Below are positions 28,296 through 36,646 of a stretch of 64,000 nucleotides of DNA, one piece after another; the stretch's first letter is position 1; each line of letters opens with the position of its first letter. This stretch comes from Erwinia pyri (GTDB taxonomy: Bacteria > Pseudomonadota > Gammaproteobacteria > Enterobacterales > Enterobacteriaceae), in NCBI RefSeq assembly GCF_030758455.1, contig NZ_CP132353.1:2232001-2296000 (forward strand), in the 5' to 3' direction. Below the pieces are notes generated by a model. That model ran no database searches. It was given only the letters and a program-made list of their open reading frames with translations, and had not been told where the DNA came from. The position numbers and the translations under genes are program-made.

Positions 28296-31282
28296 TGATG
28301 CTGGCGACCATAGCTGACTTTAAACCCAATATGACGCTGATTCAGAACAGTGGCATTCAGTTCCTCGACTTTGCGCTGACGCCAGAACTGGACGACAGCC
28401 TGCCGGGGAAATTTGTCCGGCAGACCGCTAACGGCCCGCTGCTGCGGCTGAATTTCAACGAACAGAACGGCAAATATCTGCTGCCCGTTAATGCTGGCAC
28501 TACGCCAGAAGTGGTAAAGCCGGAATTCAGTTTCCCGCTCTCGCAGTCGCTTGATCTACTTAACGGCATCTGGCTGCCGCTGCCCTTTTTCCGCTTTAAT
28601 CCGCCACGCACCTTTATTGGTGGGCCGGATAACTGGGCGCGCGTGCAGATTATCAAACTGGACAAGCCTGACCAGAACGGCAATTCCCACCGCATCTGTC
28701 TGGCATTTGAAACCCGCGTCTGGGCTGAAGGTGAAGATGAGTCGCTGGCGCTGAATGAGAGCGACGTGAAAAACGGCGTCAGCTTTGCGCTCGCGCACCG
28801 CAGCAACGAGCTGGGCGAGTTTCTTGACCACACCTGGATCGATGGCTGGCTGCGTGAAGTTTTCAGCCAGCAGGCGACCCTCGTTGAACAGCGCCCACAG
28901 GTAAACATCCGCACCGCGCTGCGCGAATTTGAGTATCAGGCACACTACCTGAATATTCTGCATATGCTCGGTCATCAGCTGGCGTTGCCGGAACTGAAGA
29001 TCAGTACCGCCACGCTGTCGGCCCCTGCTATTCCGGTAGATTTGATTCTGGACGTGGGTAACTCACACACCTGCGGCATTATGGTGGAAGATCACGTTGA
29101 CGATCATCATGGCCTGAAGCACACCTATGAACTGCATCTTCGCAACCTGAGCGAGCCTCACCAGCTGTTCAATGAACTGTTTGAAAGCCGCGTGGAGTTT
29201 GCGCAGGCTACATTTGGCAAGCAAAACTTCTCGGTGGAGAGCGGTCGTGATGACGCCTTTATCTGGCCTTCTATTACCCGCGTGGGCCGCGAGGCAAGCC
29301 ATCTGGCGTTGCAACGTCTGGGTACTGAAGGCGCAACCGGCATCTCCAGCCCGCGTCGTTATCTGTGGGATGAGGAAGGCTACACGCCGGGCTGGCGCTT
29401 CAGCCGCACGCCGGGCAACGCCGCACAGGAGCCGCTGGCGACAGCCGCACCGATGACCAACCTGGTAAACGATGAAGGCCAGCCGCTCTATAACCAGCCG
29501 CTGGACGAACGTTTACCGGTGTTTTCTCCGCACTACAGCCGGAGTTCGGTGATGAGCTTTATGCTCTCTGAGCTGCTGGCCCAGGCGCTGATGCAGATGA
29601 ACAGCGCGGTACAACGCCAGAAAATGCTGCACAGCAGCGCGCCTCGCCAGCTTCGCAATATCATTCTGACGCTGCCTTCCGCTATGCCAAAGCCGGAGCG
29701 GGAGATCTTCCGCCGCAGAATGCAGGAAGCGATTGCGCTGGTGTGGAAAGCGATGGGCTGGCATCCCGCCGATGAGGACTTCACCAGCGCTAAAGATAAG
29801 GCAAAAAGCCTGGTGCCGGTGCCGGAAGTGCAGATGGAGTGGGACGAAGCGACCTGCGGACAGATGGTCTATCTCTACAATGAAACCCAGGTTAATTTTG
29901 GTGGCCGCGCGGAAGCTTTCTTTGTCAGCATGGCGAGGCCGGACCGGGCACGGGCTGCCGATGAGCTGCCAGGCAAAACGCTGCGCATCGCCTCTATCGA
30001 TATCGGCGGCGGCACCACTGACCTGGCGATCACGCAATATCGCCTCGACGACGGTGTAGGCAATAACGTTAAGATCATGCCGCGGTTGCTGTTCCGTGAA
30101 GGGTTCAAGCTGGCCGGTGATGACATTCTGCTGGACGTGATCCAGCTCTACGTCCTGCCTGCCCTGCAGGCGGCGTTCAAGCAGGCTGGCATGGTCAATC
30201 CTGAAGGGGTGATGACCCGCCTGTTCGGCCATGAAGGTCGCATTGACGGACACTCGACCCTGCGCCAGCAGGTAACGCTGCAGCTCTTTATTCCGGTTGG
30301 CCAGGCGATTCTGGAAGCCTATGAGCAGTTCGACCCGCTGGAACTGAACGCGGAGGTGGACGCCCGCTTTGAGGAGCTGCTGTCCCTGCCGCCAACGAAA
30401 AAATTGCTGGATTACATCAACCGTGAGATCCAGCGCGAGCTGCCAGGCGATGCGGAGGAGTTTGATATTCTGCGCGTACCGCTGATTGTGAAACTGAGCA
30501 AGTTGCACGCTGAGTTCCTGTCGCCACGCATGAACATTACCCAGAGCCTGCGCTCGATGTCTGAGGTGGTGGCGGTGTATGACTGTGACGTGCTGCTGCT
30601 GACCGGGCGTCCCTCACGCTTCCCGGGCGTGCAGGCGCTGTTCCGCCATCTGCAACCGCTGCCGGTGAGCCGAATTCTTTCGCTTGATGGCTACCACACC
30701 AACGACTGGTATCCCTTTAACAAACAGGGGCGGATTGAGAACCCAAAATCCACCGCCGCCGTCGGCGCGATGCTTTGCCTGCTCTCTCTGGATCTGCGCC
30801 TGGCCAATTTCTGGTTCAAAGCGGGCGATTTCCAGCCTTACTCCACCATCCGTTATCTGGGGATGCTGGACAGCAACGGCGCGCTGAGCAGCGATAATGT
30901 CTGGTACAGCGATATCGATCTTGATGATGAGAAGTTCACTCTGGATGCCCGCACCCGTTTTCAGGTGCGTGGCGCTCTGACGCTGGGCTTCCGTCAGCTC
31001 GATAACGATCGCTGGCCAGCCTCGCCGCTCTACACGCTGCAAATTGCCGACCCACAGCTGGCACGCAGCGTGGCGGGAGATAAAGTGCTTAAAATAAAAC
31101 TGGCTGTAGCCAGACAAACCGGTGAGTTCGGCCCGGAACGATTTGAAATTGCGGATGCCACACTGGATGATGGCAGCCAGGTGCCGCTGGAGCACCTGCG
31201 TCTGAAGCTCAACACCCTGGCCAGCAACGGATCGGGATTAACCCATTACTGGATCGACAGTGGGAGCGTATACAAGAAATGA
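28295..31282 (+). CDS. srfB: SrfB family protein, actin/Hsp70-like ATPase fold
   Basis: A 995-residue cytoplasmic protein. Two motifs look like the phosphate-binding loops of the actin/Hsp70 superfamily: DVGNSHTCGI starting at residue 253 (phosphate 1) and DIGGGTTDLAI starting at residue 569 (phosphate 2), with a possible adenosine motif around LLTGRPSRFPGV. An ATP-dependent conformational switch is therefore likely, which is inference. The start codon shares one base with the srfA stop, and the stop overlaps the srfC start by four bases, so the three products are made together. No signal peptide or membrane segment is seen. Confidence 0.85.
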   Translation: MMLATIADFKPNMTLIQNSGIQFLDFALTPELDDSLPGKFVRQTANGPLLRLNFNEQNGKYLLPVNAGTTPEVVKPEFSFPLSQSLDLLNGIWLPLPFFRFNPPRTFIGGPDNWARVQIIKLDKPDQNGNSHRICLAFETRVWAEGEDESLALNESDVKNGVSFALAHRSNELGEFLDHTWIDGWLREVFSQQATLVEQRPQVNIRTALREFEYQAHYLNILHMLGHQLALPELKISTATLSAPAIPVDLILDVGNSHTCGIMVEDHVDDHHGLKHTYELHLRNLSEPHQLFNELFESRVEFAQATFGKQNFSVESGRDDAFIWPSITRVGREASHLALQRLGTEGATGISSPRRYLWDEEGYTPGWRFSRTPGNAAQEPLATAAPMTNLVNDEGQPLYNQPLDERLPVFSPHYSRSSVMSFMLSELLAQALMQMNSAVQRQKMLHSSAPRQLRNIILTLPSAMPKPEREIFRRRMQEAIALVWKAMGWHPADEDFTSAKDKAKSLVPVPEVQMEWDEATCGQMVYLYNETQVNFGGRAEAFFVSMARPDRARAADELPGKTLRIASIDIGGGTTDLAITQYRLDDGVGNNVKIMPRLLFREGFKLAGDDILLDVIQLYVLPALQAAFKQAGMVNPEGVMTRLFGHEGRIDGHSTLRQQVTLQLFIPVGQAILEAYEQFDPLELNAEVDARFEELLSLPPTKKLLDYINREIQRELPGDAEEFDILRVPLIVKLSKLHAEFLSPRMNITQSLRSMSEVVAVYDCDVLLLTGRPSRFPGVQALFRHLQPLPVSRILSLDGYHTNDWYPFNKQGRIENPKSTAAVGAMLCLLSLDLRLANFWFKAGDFQPYSTIRYLGMLDSNGALSSDNVWYSDIDLDDEKFTLDARTRFQVRGALTLGFRQLDNDRWPASPLYTLQIADPQLARSVAGDKVLKIKLAVARQTGEFGPERFEIADATLDDGSQVPLEHLRLKLNTLASNGSGLTHYWIDSGSVYKK

Positions 31283-33672
31283 AACCGTTGACGCCTAAAC
31301 AGTTGTCGGGCACGTTCGGCAAAAAACTCGACACGCTGAGCAAAAGCATCGATCACTCGCTTGCCTGGCTGGAGACCGCCCGCAAGAGCGCACCGCGTCT
31401 GGATATGGAGGCCGATCGCCTCAGCGTCCGGCTGCTGCGCCAGCGAAATAAAGCGGGCAATCTGCTGGAAGCAGCAGGCAAAGAGTGCGCCATCGGCTTC
31501 TTTGGACTCTCTCAGGCGGGAAAGTCCTATCTGATTACCGCGCTGGCGGCCAGCGACAAAGGCAGAATGGAGATTGCGCTGGGCAGCACCACGCTGGAGT
31601 ACAGCCACCTTAACCCGCAACAGCAGACCAGCACCATGGTCACCCGTTACAGCGGTCAGCAGGTCCGCGTCGATAACGAATGGCCGGTGCAGATGGCGCT
31701 GTTAAGTGAAGAGGAGCTGGTGGCGATCCTGGCCGACGTCTGGGTCCGCCGGACAGAGGGTCGGGCCGTGATGCTGGATGAACAGCAGATCTCTGAGCGC
31801 CTGAAGACCGTGGCCATGTATCGCCAGTCCGAAGCGATTGAAGGCATGAAAGCGGGTGATGTGGTGGCACTCTGGGATCGCCTGACGACTTCCCAGCTTT
31901 GCGTCAGCAAGGCGCTGGAAACGCATTTCTGGCCGCTGGCCATTGAGCTGGCCCCGATGCTGGGCGTGGACGACCGTGCGCGGCTGTTTTCGCTGCTCTG
32001 GGGTGAAGACCGTGAGCTGACCGCGCTCTACCGCCAGCTGGCGCACGTTCTTCATCATGTATCGGGCGTACCTCGCGTGCTGGCGCCGCTCTCTGTGTTG
32101 GACGATCCCTCGCTTAGCGTACTCAACACCCACGGCCTGCGCTATTTTAACGCCTCCTCAGACCGGGTTATTCAGGTTGTGCCTCAGCACGGTGGTCGTA
32201 ACCTCCAGCCGGTCAACCTGGCTTTAGCCGAACTGGCGCTGATGGGACGGGAAGTGCTGATGCCGCTCTACAGCGCCCCGCGTGAAAGCCTGTTCGAACA
32301 GGTTGATCTGCTGGATTACCCCGGCTTTGAAACCCCTTCCGTGCTGCCAGATGACGAGCATCATGCGCTGGCGCTGGCGTTTATGGCCGCCAAGCGCGCG
32401 TTCCTGTTAACCCGTGCGGCTGAACATCAGGATGTGAATCTGCTGATGGTGTGCAGCGCCGTGGGACATCGCTCGGAAACCCGTACCGTAGGCCGCGTGC
32501 TGGATAACTGGGTGAAGCAGACCCAGGGTGAAAACACCCAGGTTCGTAGCGGCCGTAAACCCGGCCTGATTTGGGCACTGACGCCCTTCGATCAGCGCAT
32601 TACGCGCGGACAAAATTTTGATGCCGCAGTCCAACGCTATGTTGGCAATCCAGGGGATGCCTGGGGTTCGATGCTGGCGATGGATGAGAAAGGAGTTAAG
32701 CGTATGGCGGGCTGGCTGATGACGGAAATTCGTCGTGAAGCCAAAGTTGAACGTCTGCAGGAGCAGAGCGATGAGATCCGCCGTGAGCTGCGCGATAATC
32801 TGTTAGGCCGCTGGTATCTGGCGTCTGAAAAAGAGGAGCCGCAGGCACGCTTACGCATTGCGGAGACGCTGCTGAAATCGCTTCAGGCGCGGACAGGCGT
32901 GCACGGTGAGCTGTTGGAAAGACTGCTGCCCTCGCGCGAAACGTTGCGGCATCTTTTCCTGCAGCGTCAGAACCCAGGCGAGCGCCCGCTGGTTGAAGAG
33001 TATGCCCTCAGCGAAGAGGATCCTTTCGGCATCGGCATGAGTATCGACCTGCTCAGTGATGAGCCGGTACAGGGCTTGATCAACACCGAAGCGCACTCCG
33101 CCGCTGAAGAGCCGGAGGCGGAATTTGCCCAGCAGGTCTATCGCCACTGGATCAATATTCTGCGCCAGCTTCCCGATCAGGGCGCTCTGCTGGAGCTGCT
33201 GGGCATCAGTAAACCCACGCTGGAGATGCTGACGGAGGAGTTGGTAACGGCCAGCATTCGCCTGGATATTGAAGCGGCGCTGGTCAAAATGCTCACCGAC
33301 CACGAAGCGCCGGGCACGCCGGTGGAGATGATGGCCGATCGCCAGGTTTCACGCGCGCTCAGCGTAATGGGCGATTTTGTCGCCTGGCTCGGCTTTCAGC
33401 ATCTGCCCGAAGCGCAGCGTCCCGAGAGCAAGATCAATCGCGGGCAGAAGATTTTCGCCAAGCCGGAAACGCAGACTGCCAGCCTGGGTCCGGGTCAGCG
33501 CCTGACCAAACTGGCGCTCAAGCCCAATAATCATGCCGCCTACTATATCTATGACTGGCTGGTTGGGCTGAACGAAATGATTTTGCAAAATGCGGGCTAC
33601 TCCGCAGCGCGGGAAATCGACACTGAACACCGCGACGCGCTGGCGGCGATCCTGAAGCAGGTTGGTCGTTGA
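31279..33672 (+). CDS. srfC: SrfC family protein, P-loop GTPase-like
   Basis: A 797-residue protein annotated in relatives as a putative virulence factor. A P-loop GLSQAGKS lies at residues 76-83 after a helical N-terminus. LLDYPGFE with a DxxG-type motif starts at Asp346, as in the G3 element of GTPases, and a hydrophobic strand ending ALTPFDQR could serve as G4. The C-terminal half is helical. The set resembles large dynamin- or septin-like NTPases more than metabolic kinases; this is inference. It is coupled to srfB by ATGA. Together SrfA (membrane), SrfB (actin-like ATPase) and SrfC (GTPase-like) may form one machine. Confidence 0.83.
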   Translation: MKPLTPKQLSGTFGKKLDTLSKSIDHSLAWLETARKSAPRLDMEADRLSVRLLRQRNKAGNLLEAAGKECAIGFFGLSQAGKSYLITALAASDKGRMEIALGSTTLEYSHLNPQQQTSTMVTRYSGQQVRVDNEWPVQMALLSEEELVAILADVWVRRTEGRAVMLDEQQISERLKTVAMYRQSEAIEGMKAGDVVALWDRLTTSQLCVSKALETHFWPLAIELAPMLGVDDRARLFSLLWGEDRELTALYRQLAHVLHHVSGVPRVLAPLSVLDDPSLSVLNTHGLRYFNASSDRVIQVVPQHGGRNLQPVNLALAELALMGREVLMPLYSAPRESLFEQVDLLDYPGFETPSVLPDDEHHALALAFMAAKRAFLLTRAAEHQDVNLLMVCSAVGHRSETRTVGRVLDNWVKQTQGENTQVRSGRKPGLIWALTPFDQRITRGQNFDAAVQRYVGNPGDAWGSMLAMDEKGVKRMAGWLMTEIRREAKVERLQEQSDEIRRELRDNLLGRWYLASEKEEPQARLRIAETLLKSLQARTGVHGELLERLLPSRETLRHLFLQRQNPGERPLVEEYALSEEDPFGIGMSIDLLSDEPVQGLINTEAHSAAEEPEAEFAQQVYRHWINILRQLPDQGALLELLGISKPTLEMLTEELVTASIRLDIEAALVKMLTDHEAPGTPVEMMADRQVSRALSVMGDFVAWLGFQHLPEAQRPESKINRGQKIFAKPETQTASLGPGQRLTKLALKPNNHAAYYIYDWLVGLNEMILQNAGYSAAREIDTEHRDALAAILKQVGR

Positions 33673-33708
33673 TAGCGACGAGCAGGAAAGATTGCGCAGA
33701 ACTATTCC

Positions 33709-33754
33709 GGGGTGGCTTCAGCGCCACCCCTCTCCGGCGCGCTGTTTGCGCCGG
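33709..33754 (+). terminator. Tandem hairpins after srfC
   Basis: GGGGTGGC/GCCACCCC (33709-33716, 33723-33730) and CCGGCGC/GCGCCGG (33734-33740, 33748-33754) form two stems between the convergent srfC and barstar genes. The second is followed by GCATTTT. Confidence 0.6.
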
Positions 33755-33766
33755 GCATTTTACCGC

Positions 33767-34036
33767 TTAGCAGATCCGCAGGCTGAACTTCCCGGCGGAA
33801 GCCTCTTCGGCTTCACGCATTACTGCAATAATGCCCTTAAATTGCGCCGCATCAGGATGCGTTGCCAGATGACGGAAAGTCACGCGTGAGGGCAGTTCAA
33901 TCATGCCGGTCAGCGCGTCCCATAACGCGTCAAGATTGTTACCAAAGTCGATATCAATAGCAAATTTGCGGCAAAATTGGCGATAAAAATCTTCAACACC
34001 CCCGATCCCGGCAAAATCGAAACTGATGCTTTTCAT
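33767..34036 (-). CDS. Barstar-family ribonuclease inhibitor
   Basis: An 89-residue acidic cytoplasmic protein with the barstar fold: KSISFDFAGIG, EDFYRQFCRKF, NLDALWDALTGMI (the DALWD helix that plugs the RNase active site) and the final sheet. It starts one base after the stop of the barnase-type RNase gene, so inhibitor and enzyme are co-expressed and the cell is protected from any RNase that stays or returns inside. I chose the ATG at 34036 because the upstream extension to 34081 is not barstar-like. It is related to E. coli YhcO, which has no adjacent RNase to my knowledge. Confidence 0.87.
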   Translation of the reverse strand: MKSISFDFAGIGGVEDFYRQFCRKFAIDIDFGNNLDALWDALTGMIELPSRVTFRHLATHPDAAQFKGIIAVMREAEEASAGKFSLRIC

Positions 34037-34037
34037 C

Positions 34038-34490
34038 TTAATATACCTGCTCAACGTGACGGTAATGATCGCGGGTGACAAAAATCATCCCGTCGCTGGA
34101 ATAGAGCATGCGGTCACTGCCTCGCCGTCCGCAGTCGTAGTTGACATCCGCCTCAAACCAGCGCCGCCCCGCCTTTTCCGGCAGAACTTTTTCACGGTTG
34201 GAGAAATGGTCACCGCCTATCGCCCTGCCTGGCAGCGTCTGGCAAAGATTGCCCTGGCTCGGCTCCCAGCCGAGCTTTCTCGCCGCGCTTTTAGTGAGAT
34301 AATAAGCAGGCAGACGCTGATGCTGATGGAGGTAATCCGCCACGCGCTGCTGCCGCGTGAGCGTGGCGATATCGGTTGCAGCAGCGCTTTGAGAAGCCTG
34401 CTGCTGAGCAGGCTGATGGGTGGGATGACGTAAACCGGCAAAGGTGGCAATCAGCGCCAGGATTGCCGCAATAATCAATTTTTTATTCAT
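34038..34490 (-). CDS. Barnase-family guanyl-specific ribonuclease, exported
   Basis: A 150-residue protein. An N-terminal hydrophobic segment (4-20) serves as signal peptide or anchor, a Gln/Ser/Ala linker follows, and the barnase domain covers 45-150. VADYLHQHQRLPAYYLTK and IGGDHFSNRE correspond closely to Bacillus barnase. The catalytic residues are all kept with exact spacing: Glu113 (general base), Arg127 and His142 (general acid), 14 and 15 residues apart as in barnase E73, R87, H102. Two Cys residues (83 and 120) could form a disulfide outside the cytoplasm. The enzyme should cleave RNA after G. Its role may be RNA scavenging or competition; no secretion domain for delivery is seen. 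Confidence 0.88.
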   Translation of the reverse strand: MNKKLIIAAILALIATFAGLRHPTHQPAQQQASQSAAATDIATLTRQQRVADYLHQHQRLPAYYLTKSAARKLGWEPSQGNLCQTLPGRAIGGDHFSNREKVLPEKAGRRWFEADVNYDCGRRGSDRMLYSSDGMIFVTRDHYRHVEQVY

Positions 34491-34523
34491 GCGCAGAGTT
34501 TACCCCGGCAGAATATTTAGCGT

Positions 34524-35444
34524 CTATTCCTTCTCTGCGTATTTCTGTAATGTCGCTGGCGTCACTAACTCAAAAGGGATCCAGTAATAGGGTTCCAGTT
34601 TTTCACCTTTGATCATCCGCTGCGCCACCTCTACCGAAGCTTTGCCCTGCCCGATAGCATCCTGGAATACGGTCACCTGCATTTTGCCTGACGACATCGC
34701 TTTCAGGCCATCTGGCGTGGCATCTATGCCGCCAATCAGGATTTTGCTCTCTTTTTTGCCAGCCTGCTGCAGTCCCATTATCGCGCCGATCGCCATTTCA
34801 TCGTTGTTGGCCGCAACGATATCGATCTCCTCGCCGTTGGTCAGCCAGTTCAGCATCAAATCCATCCCTTCACTGCGCGAATAGTTGGCCGTCTGCTTCT
34901 GCACCACGCTCATTTTGGGGTATTTGGCGACAACCTGTTCGACATCTCTGGTGCGCTGAATAGCGCCAGCATCGGTCAGATTACCGATCATTATCGCCAC
35001 TTTTCCCTGATAATTTGCCAGACGCGCCAGCTCCTCCATCTGCAGCGTGCCGGACTGCTTTTCATCCGAGCCGACAAAAACCACGCCCGAAGGTAACTTG
35101 ATGTCACCAGGCGTGCGGTTGACGTAAACGAGGGGGATTTTCGCGGCTGTAACCAGTTTGGTAATGGCAGGCGTGCCCGCAGAGTTAACCGGATCAACAA
35201 TAATGGCGTCCACGCCCGCGCTGATAAAACTTTGCACCTGATCGGTCTGTCTGCCTACGTCACCACGGGCATCCTCAAACTGTACGGTAAGCCCTCTGGC
35301 TTTCGCCTCCTTGTCGATAGAGTGACGAATAATCGTCAGAAAGTTTTGATCGAAATAGGCCATCGAGACGCCGATAGTTTCTGCCAGCGAGGAGGCAGAA
35401 CAGCCGAGTGTGATTAACAACAGTAAAGTTTTGCAGGTTTTCAT
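34524..35444 (-). CDS. Periplasmic sugar-binding protein (RbsB/rhizopine-binding type)
   Basis: A 306-residue secreted protein with a signal peptide (about 1-21, ending SLA-ETIG) and the periplasmic-binding-protein type 1 fold. Typical stretches are FISAGVDAIIVDPVNSAGTPA, YVNRTPG, MIGNLTDAGAIQRTRD and AANNDEMAIGAIMGLQQAG. The family feeds ABC importers for ribose, galactose, inositols and rhizopine-like compounds. No ATPase or permease gene is adjacent, so it is an orphan component that may serve a transporter elsewhere. The exact ligand is unknown. Confidence 0.85.
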   Translation of the reverse strand: MKTCKTLLLLITLGCSASSLAETIGVSMAYFDQNFLTIIRHSIDKEAKARGLTVQFEDARGDVGRQTDQVQSFISAGVDAIIVDPVNSAGTPAITKLVTAAKIPLVYVNRTPGDIKLPSGVVFVGSDEKQSGTLQMEELARLANYQGKVAIMIGNLTDAGAIQRTRDVEQVVAKYPKMSVVQKQTANYSRSEGMDLMLNWLTNGEEIDIVAANNDEMAIGAIMGLQQAGKKESKILIGGIDATPDGLKAMSSGKMQVTVFQDAIGQGKASVEVAQRMIKGEKLEPYYWIPFELVTPATLQKYAEKE

Positions 35445-35584
35445 TATTCATCTCCAGAGGGGGATCGGCCTGCGCCGTTTTGCACGCAAAACGAAACAGA
35501 ATTACCAACAAGAGAAGATAATGAAATAAACGGTTTTACCGCAAGCACTGCGCTTCCGTTACGCTGGTCGGTTCACATTTCCTG

Positions 35585-36538
35585 TCAGGCGATATCCATT
35601 AACATCAGCAGTAAAGGGGTGGTGACGGCGGAGAAGATTGTCGAGAGCAGCATGCTGGTGGCGGCCGGACCGGTTAAGGCATTAAATTGCTGTGACATCA
35701 GATAAACGTTGATCCCTAACGACATGGAGCCTAACAGCACCACGACTTTGCTCTCCAGCGGCGGCAGCCCAATCAGCCAGGCAAGTCCCCAAATCACCAG
35801 CGGTGAGATAATCAGCTTCAGCAGACAGATGGCATAGCTCTCGCGCAGCCCCTCCTTTATTTTATAAGCGGCAAGGCTCATGCCTAACGCCACCAGCGCC
35901 AGCGGCACGGCAATCTTGCCCAGCATACTCACGGGTTGATCGATCATCTGCGGCAAGGGGAGCCCCGTCAGGCTGAATAACGTGCCGGAAAGAATTGCGA
36001 TAATCAGCGGGTTTTTCAGTACGCTTAAGGCCGTTTTGCCAAACCCTTTCAGGCTCAGGGAACCGTGCTTGTACCACTCCACCGAGACCGTGGCGAGCGT
36101 CCACAAAATCAGGCCATTAAAGACCAGTACCAGCGCCACAGCGGGGATCGCTTTCTCCCCCAGCATCACGGTAGCAATCGGCAGGCCCAGCATCACGTTG
36201 TTAGAGAAAATCCCGCCCAGCGCAAACACCGAACCCGATATGCCATCAAGGTGAAAAACGCGCGTGGCAATAATGCGCCCAAGGACAAAGACGATCAGGC
36301 ATCCCCCAAAAAAAGCGATCAACAGGCGGGCATCCACAGGCGGGCTTTTACTGAAATCACTCATCAATTTGAACAGCATTGCTGGCAGCGCAATCTTAAA
36401 AACTACGCGGTTTAACGCTTCGCTGATGCTCGCTGGCCATTTGCGCCAGCGAACCAGCAGCCAGCCCAACGCGATAAGAATAAAAAGTGGCATAGAGAGC
36501 AGGATCTGGTGAAACAAGGTATCCAAAAGCGCAGGCAT
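35585..36538 (-). CDS. AEC-family transporter (auxin efflux carrier type)
   Basis: A 317-residue inner-membrane protein with about ten membrane helices in two inverted halves, typical of the AEC family (MdcF, YfdV). ALGGIFSNNVMLGLPIATVMLGEKA carries the conserved Asn-containing crossing region of the family in its core, FSNNVMLGLP. Known members move dicarboxylates such as malonate or malate. It stands alone between an orphan binding protein and a chemoreceptor, so no substrate can be inferred. Confidence 0.85.
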   Translation of the reverse strand: MPALLDTLFHQILLSMPLFILIALGWLLVRWRKWPASISEALNRVVFKIALPAMLFKLMSDFSKSPPVDARLLIAFFGGCLIVFVLGRIIATRVFHLDGISGSVFALGGIFSNNVMLGLPIATVMLGEKAIPAVALVLVFNGLILWTLATVSVEWYKHGSLSLKGFGKTALSVLKNPLIIAILSGTLFSLTGLPLPQMIDQPVSMLGKIAVPLALVALGMSLAAYKIKEGLRESYAICLLKLIISPLVIWGLAWLIGLPPLESKVVVLLGSMSLGINVYLMSQQFNALTGPAATSMLLSTIFSAVTTPLLLMLMDIA

Positions 36539-36623
36539 GTAAGGCTCATTCCTCAGTCGTTTTCTCTACCATAAGATCGATGTGATGCAACGTAAAGCCT
36601 TGAAGAGATTAAGGGGAGGAAAA

Positions 36624-36641
36624 GGCCGGGCGGACCCGGCC
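36624..36641 (-). terminator. Terminator of the transmembrane chemoreceptor gene
   Basis: GGCCGGG/CCCGGCC, a 7-bp stem with a 4-base loop, is followed on the minus strand by TTTTCC, six bases after the chemoreceptor stop codon. Confidence 0.75.
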
Positions 36642-36646
36642 GTTTC

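Noticed and set aside
29513..30508. Long open frame antisense to srfB
   Set aside because: It lies wholly inside a gene with strong family motifs, has no ribosome site, and its composition is what high-GC codon bias on the other strand produces.
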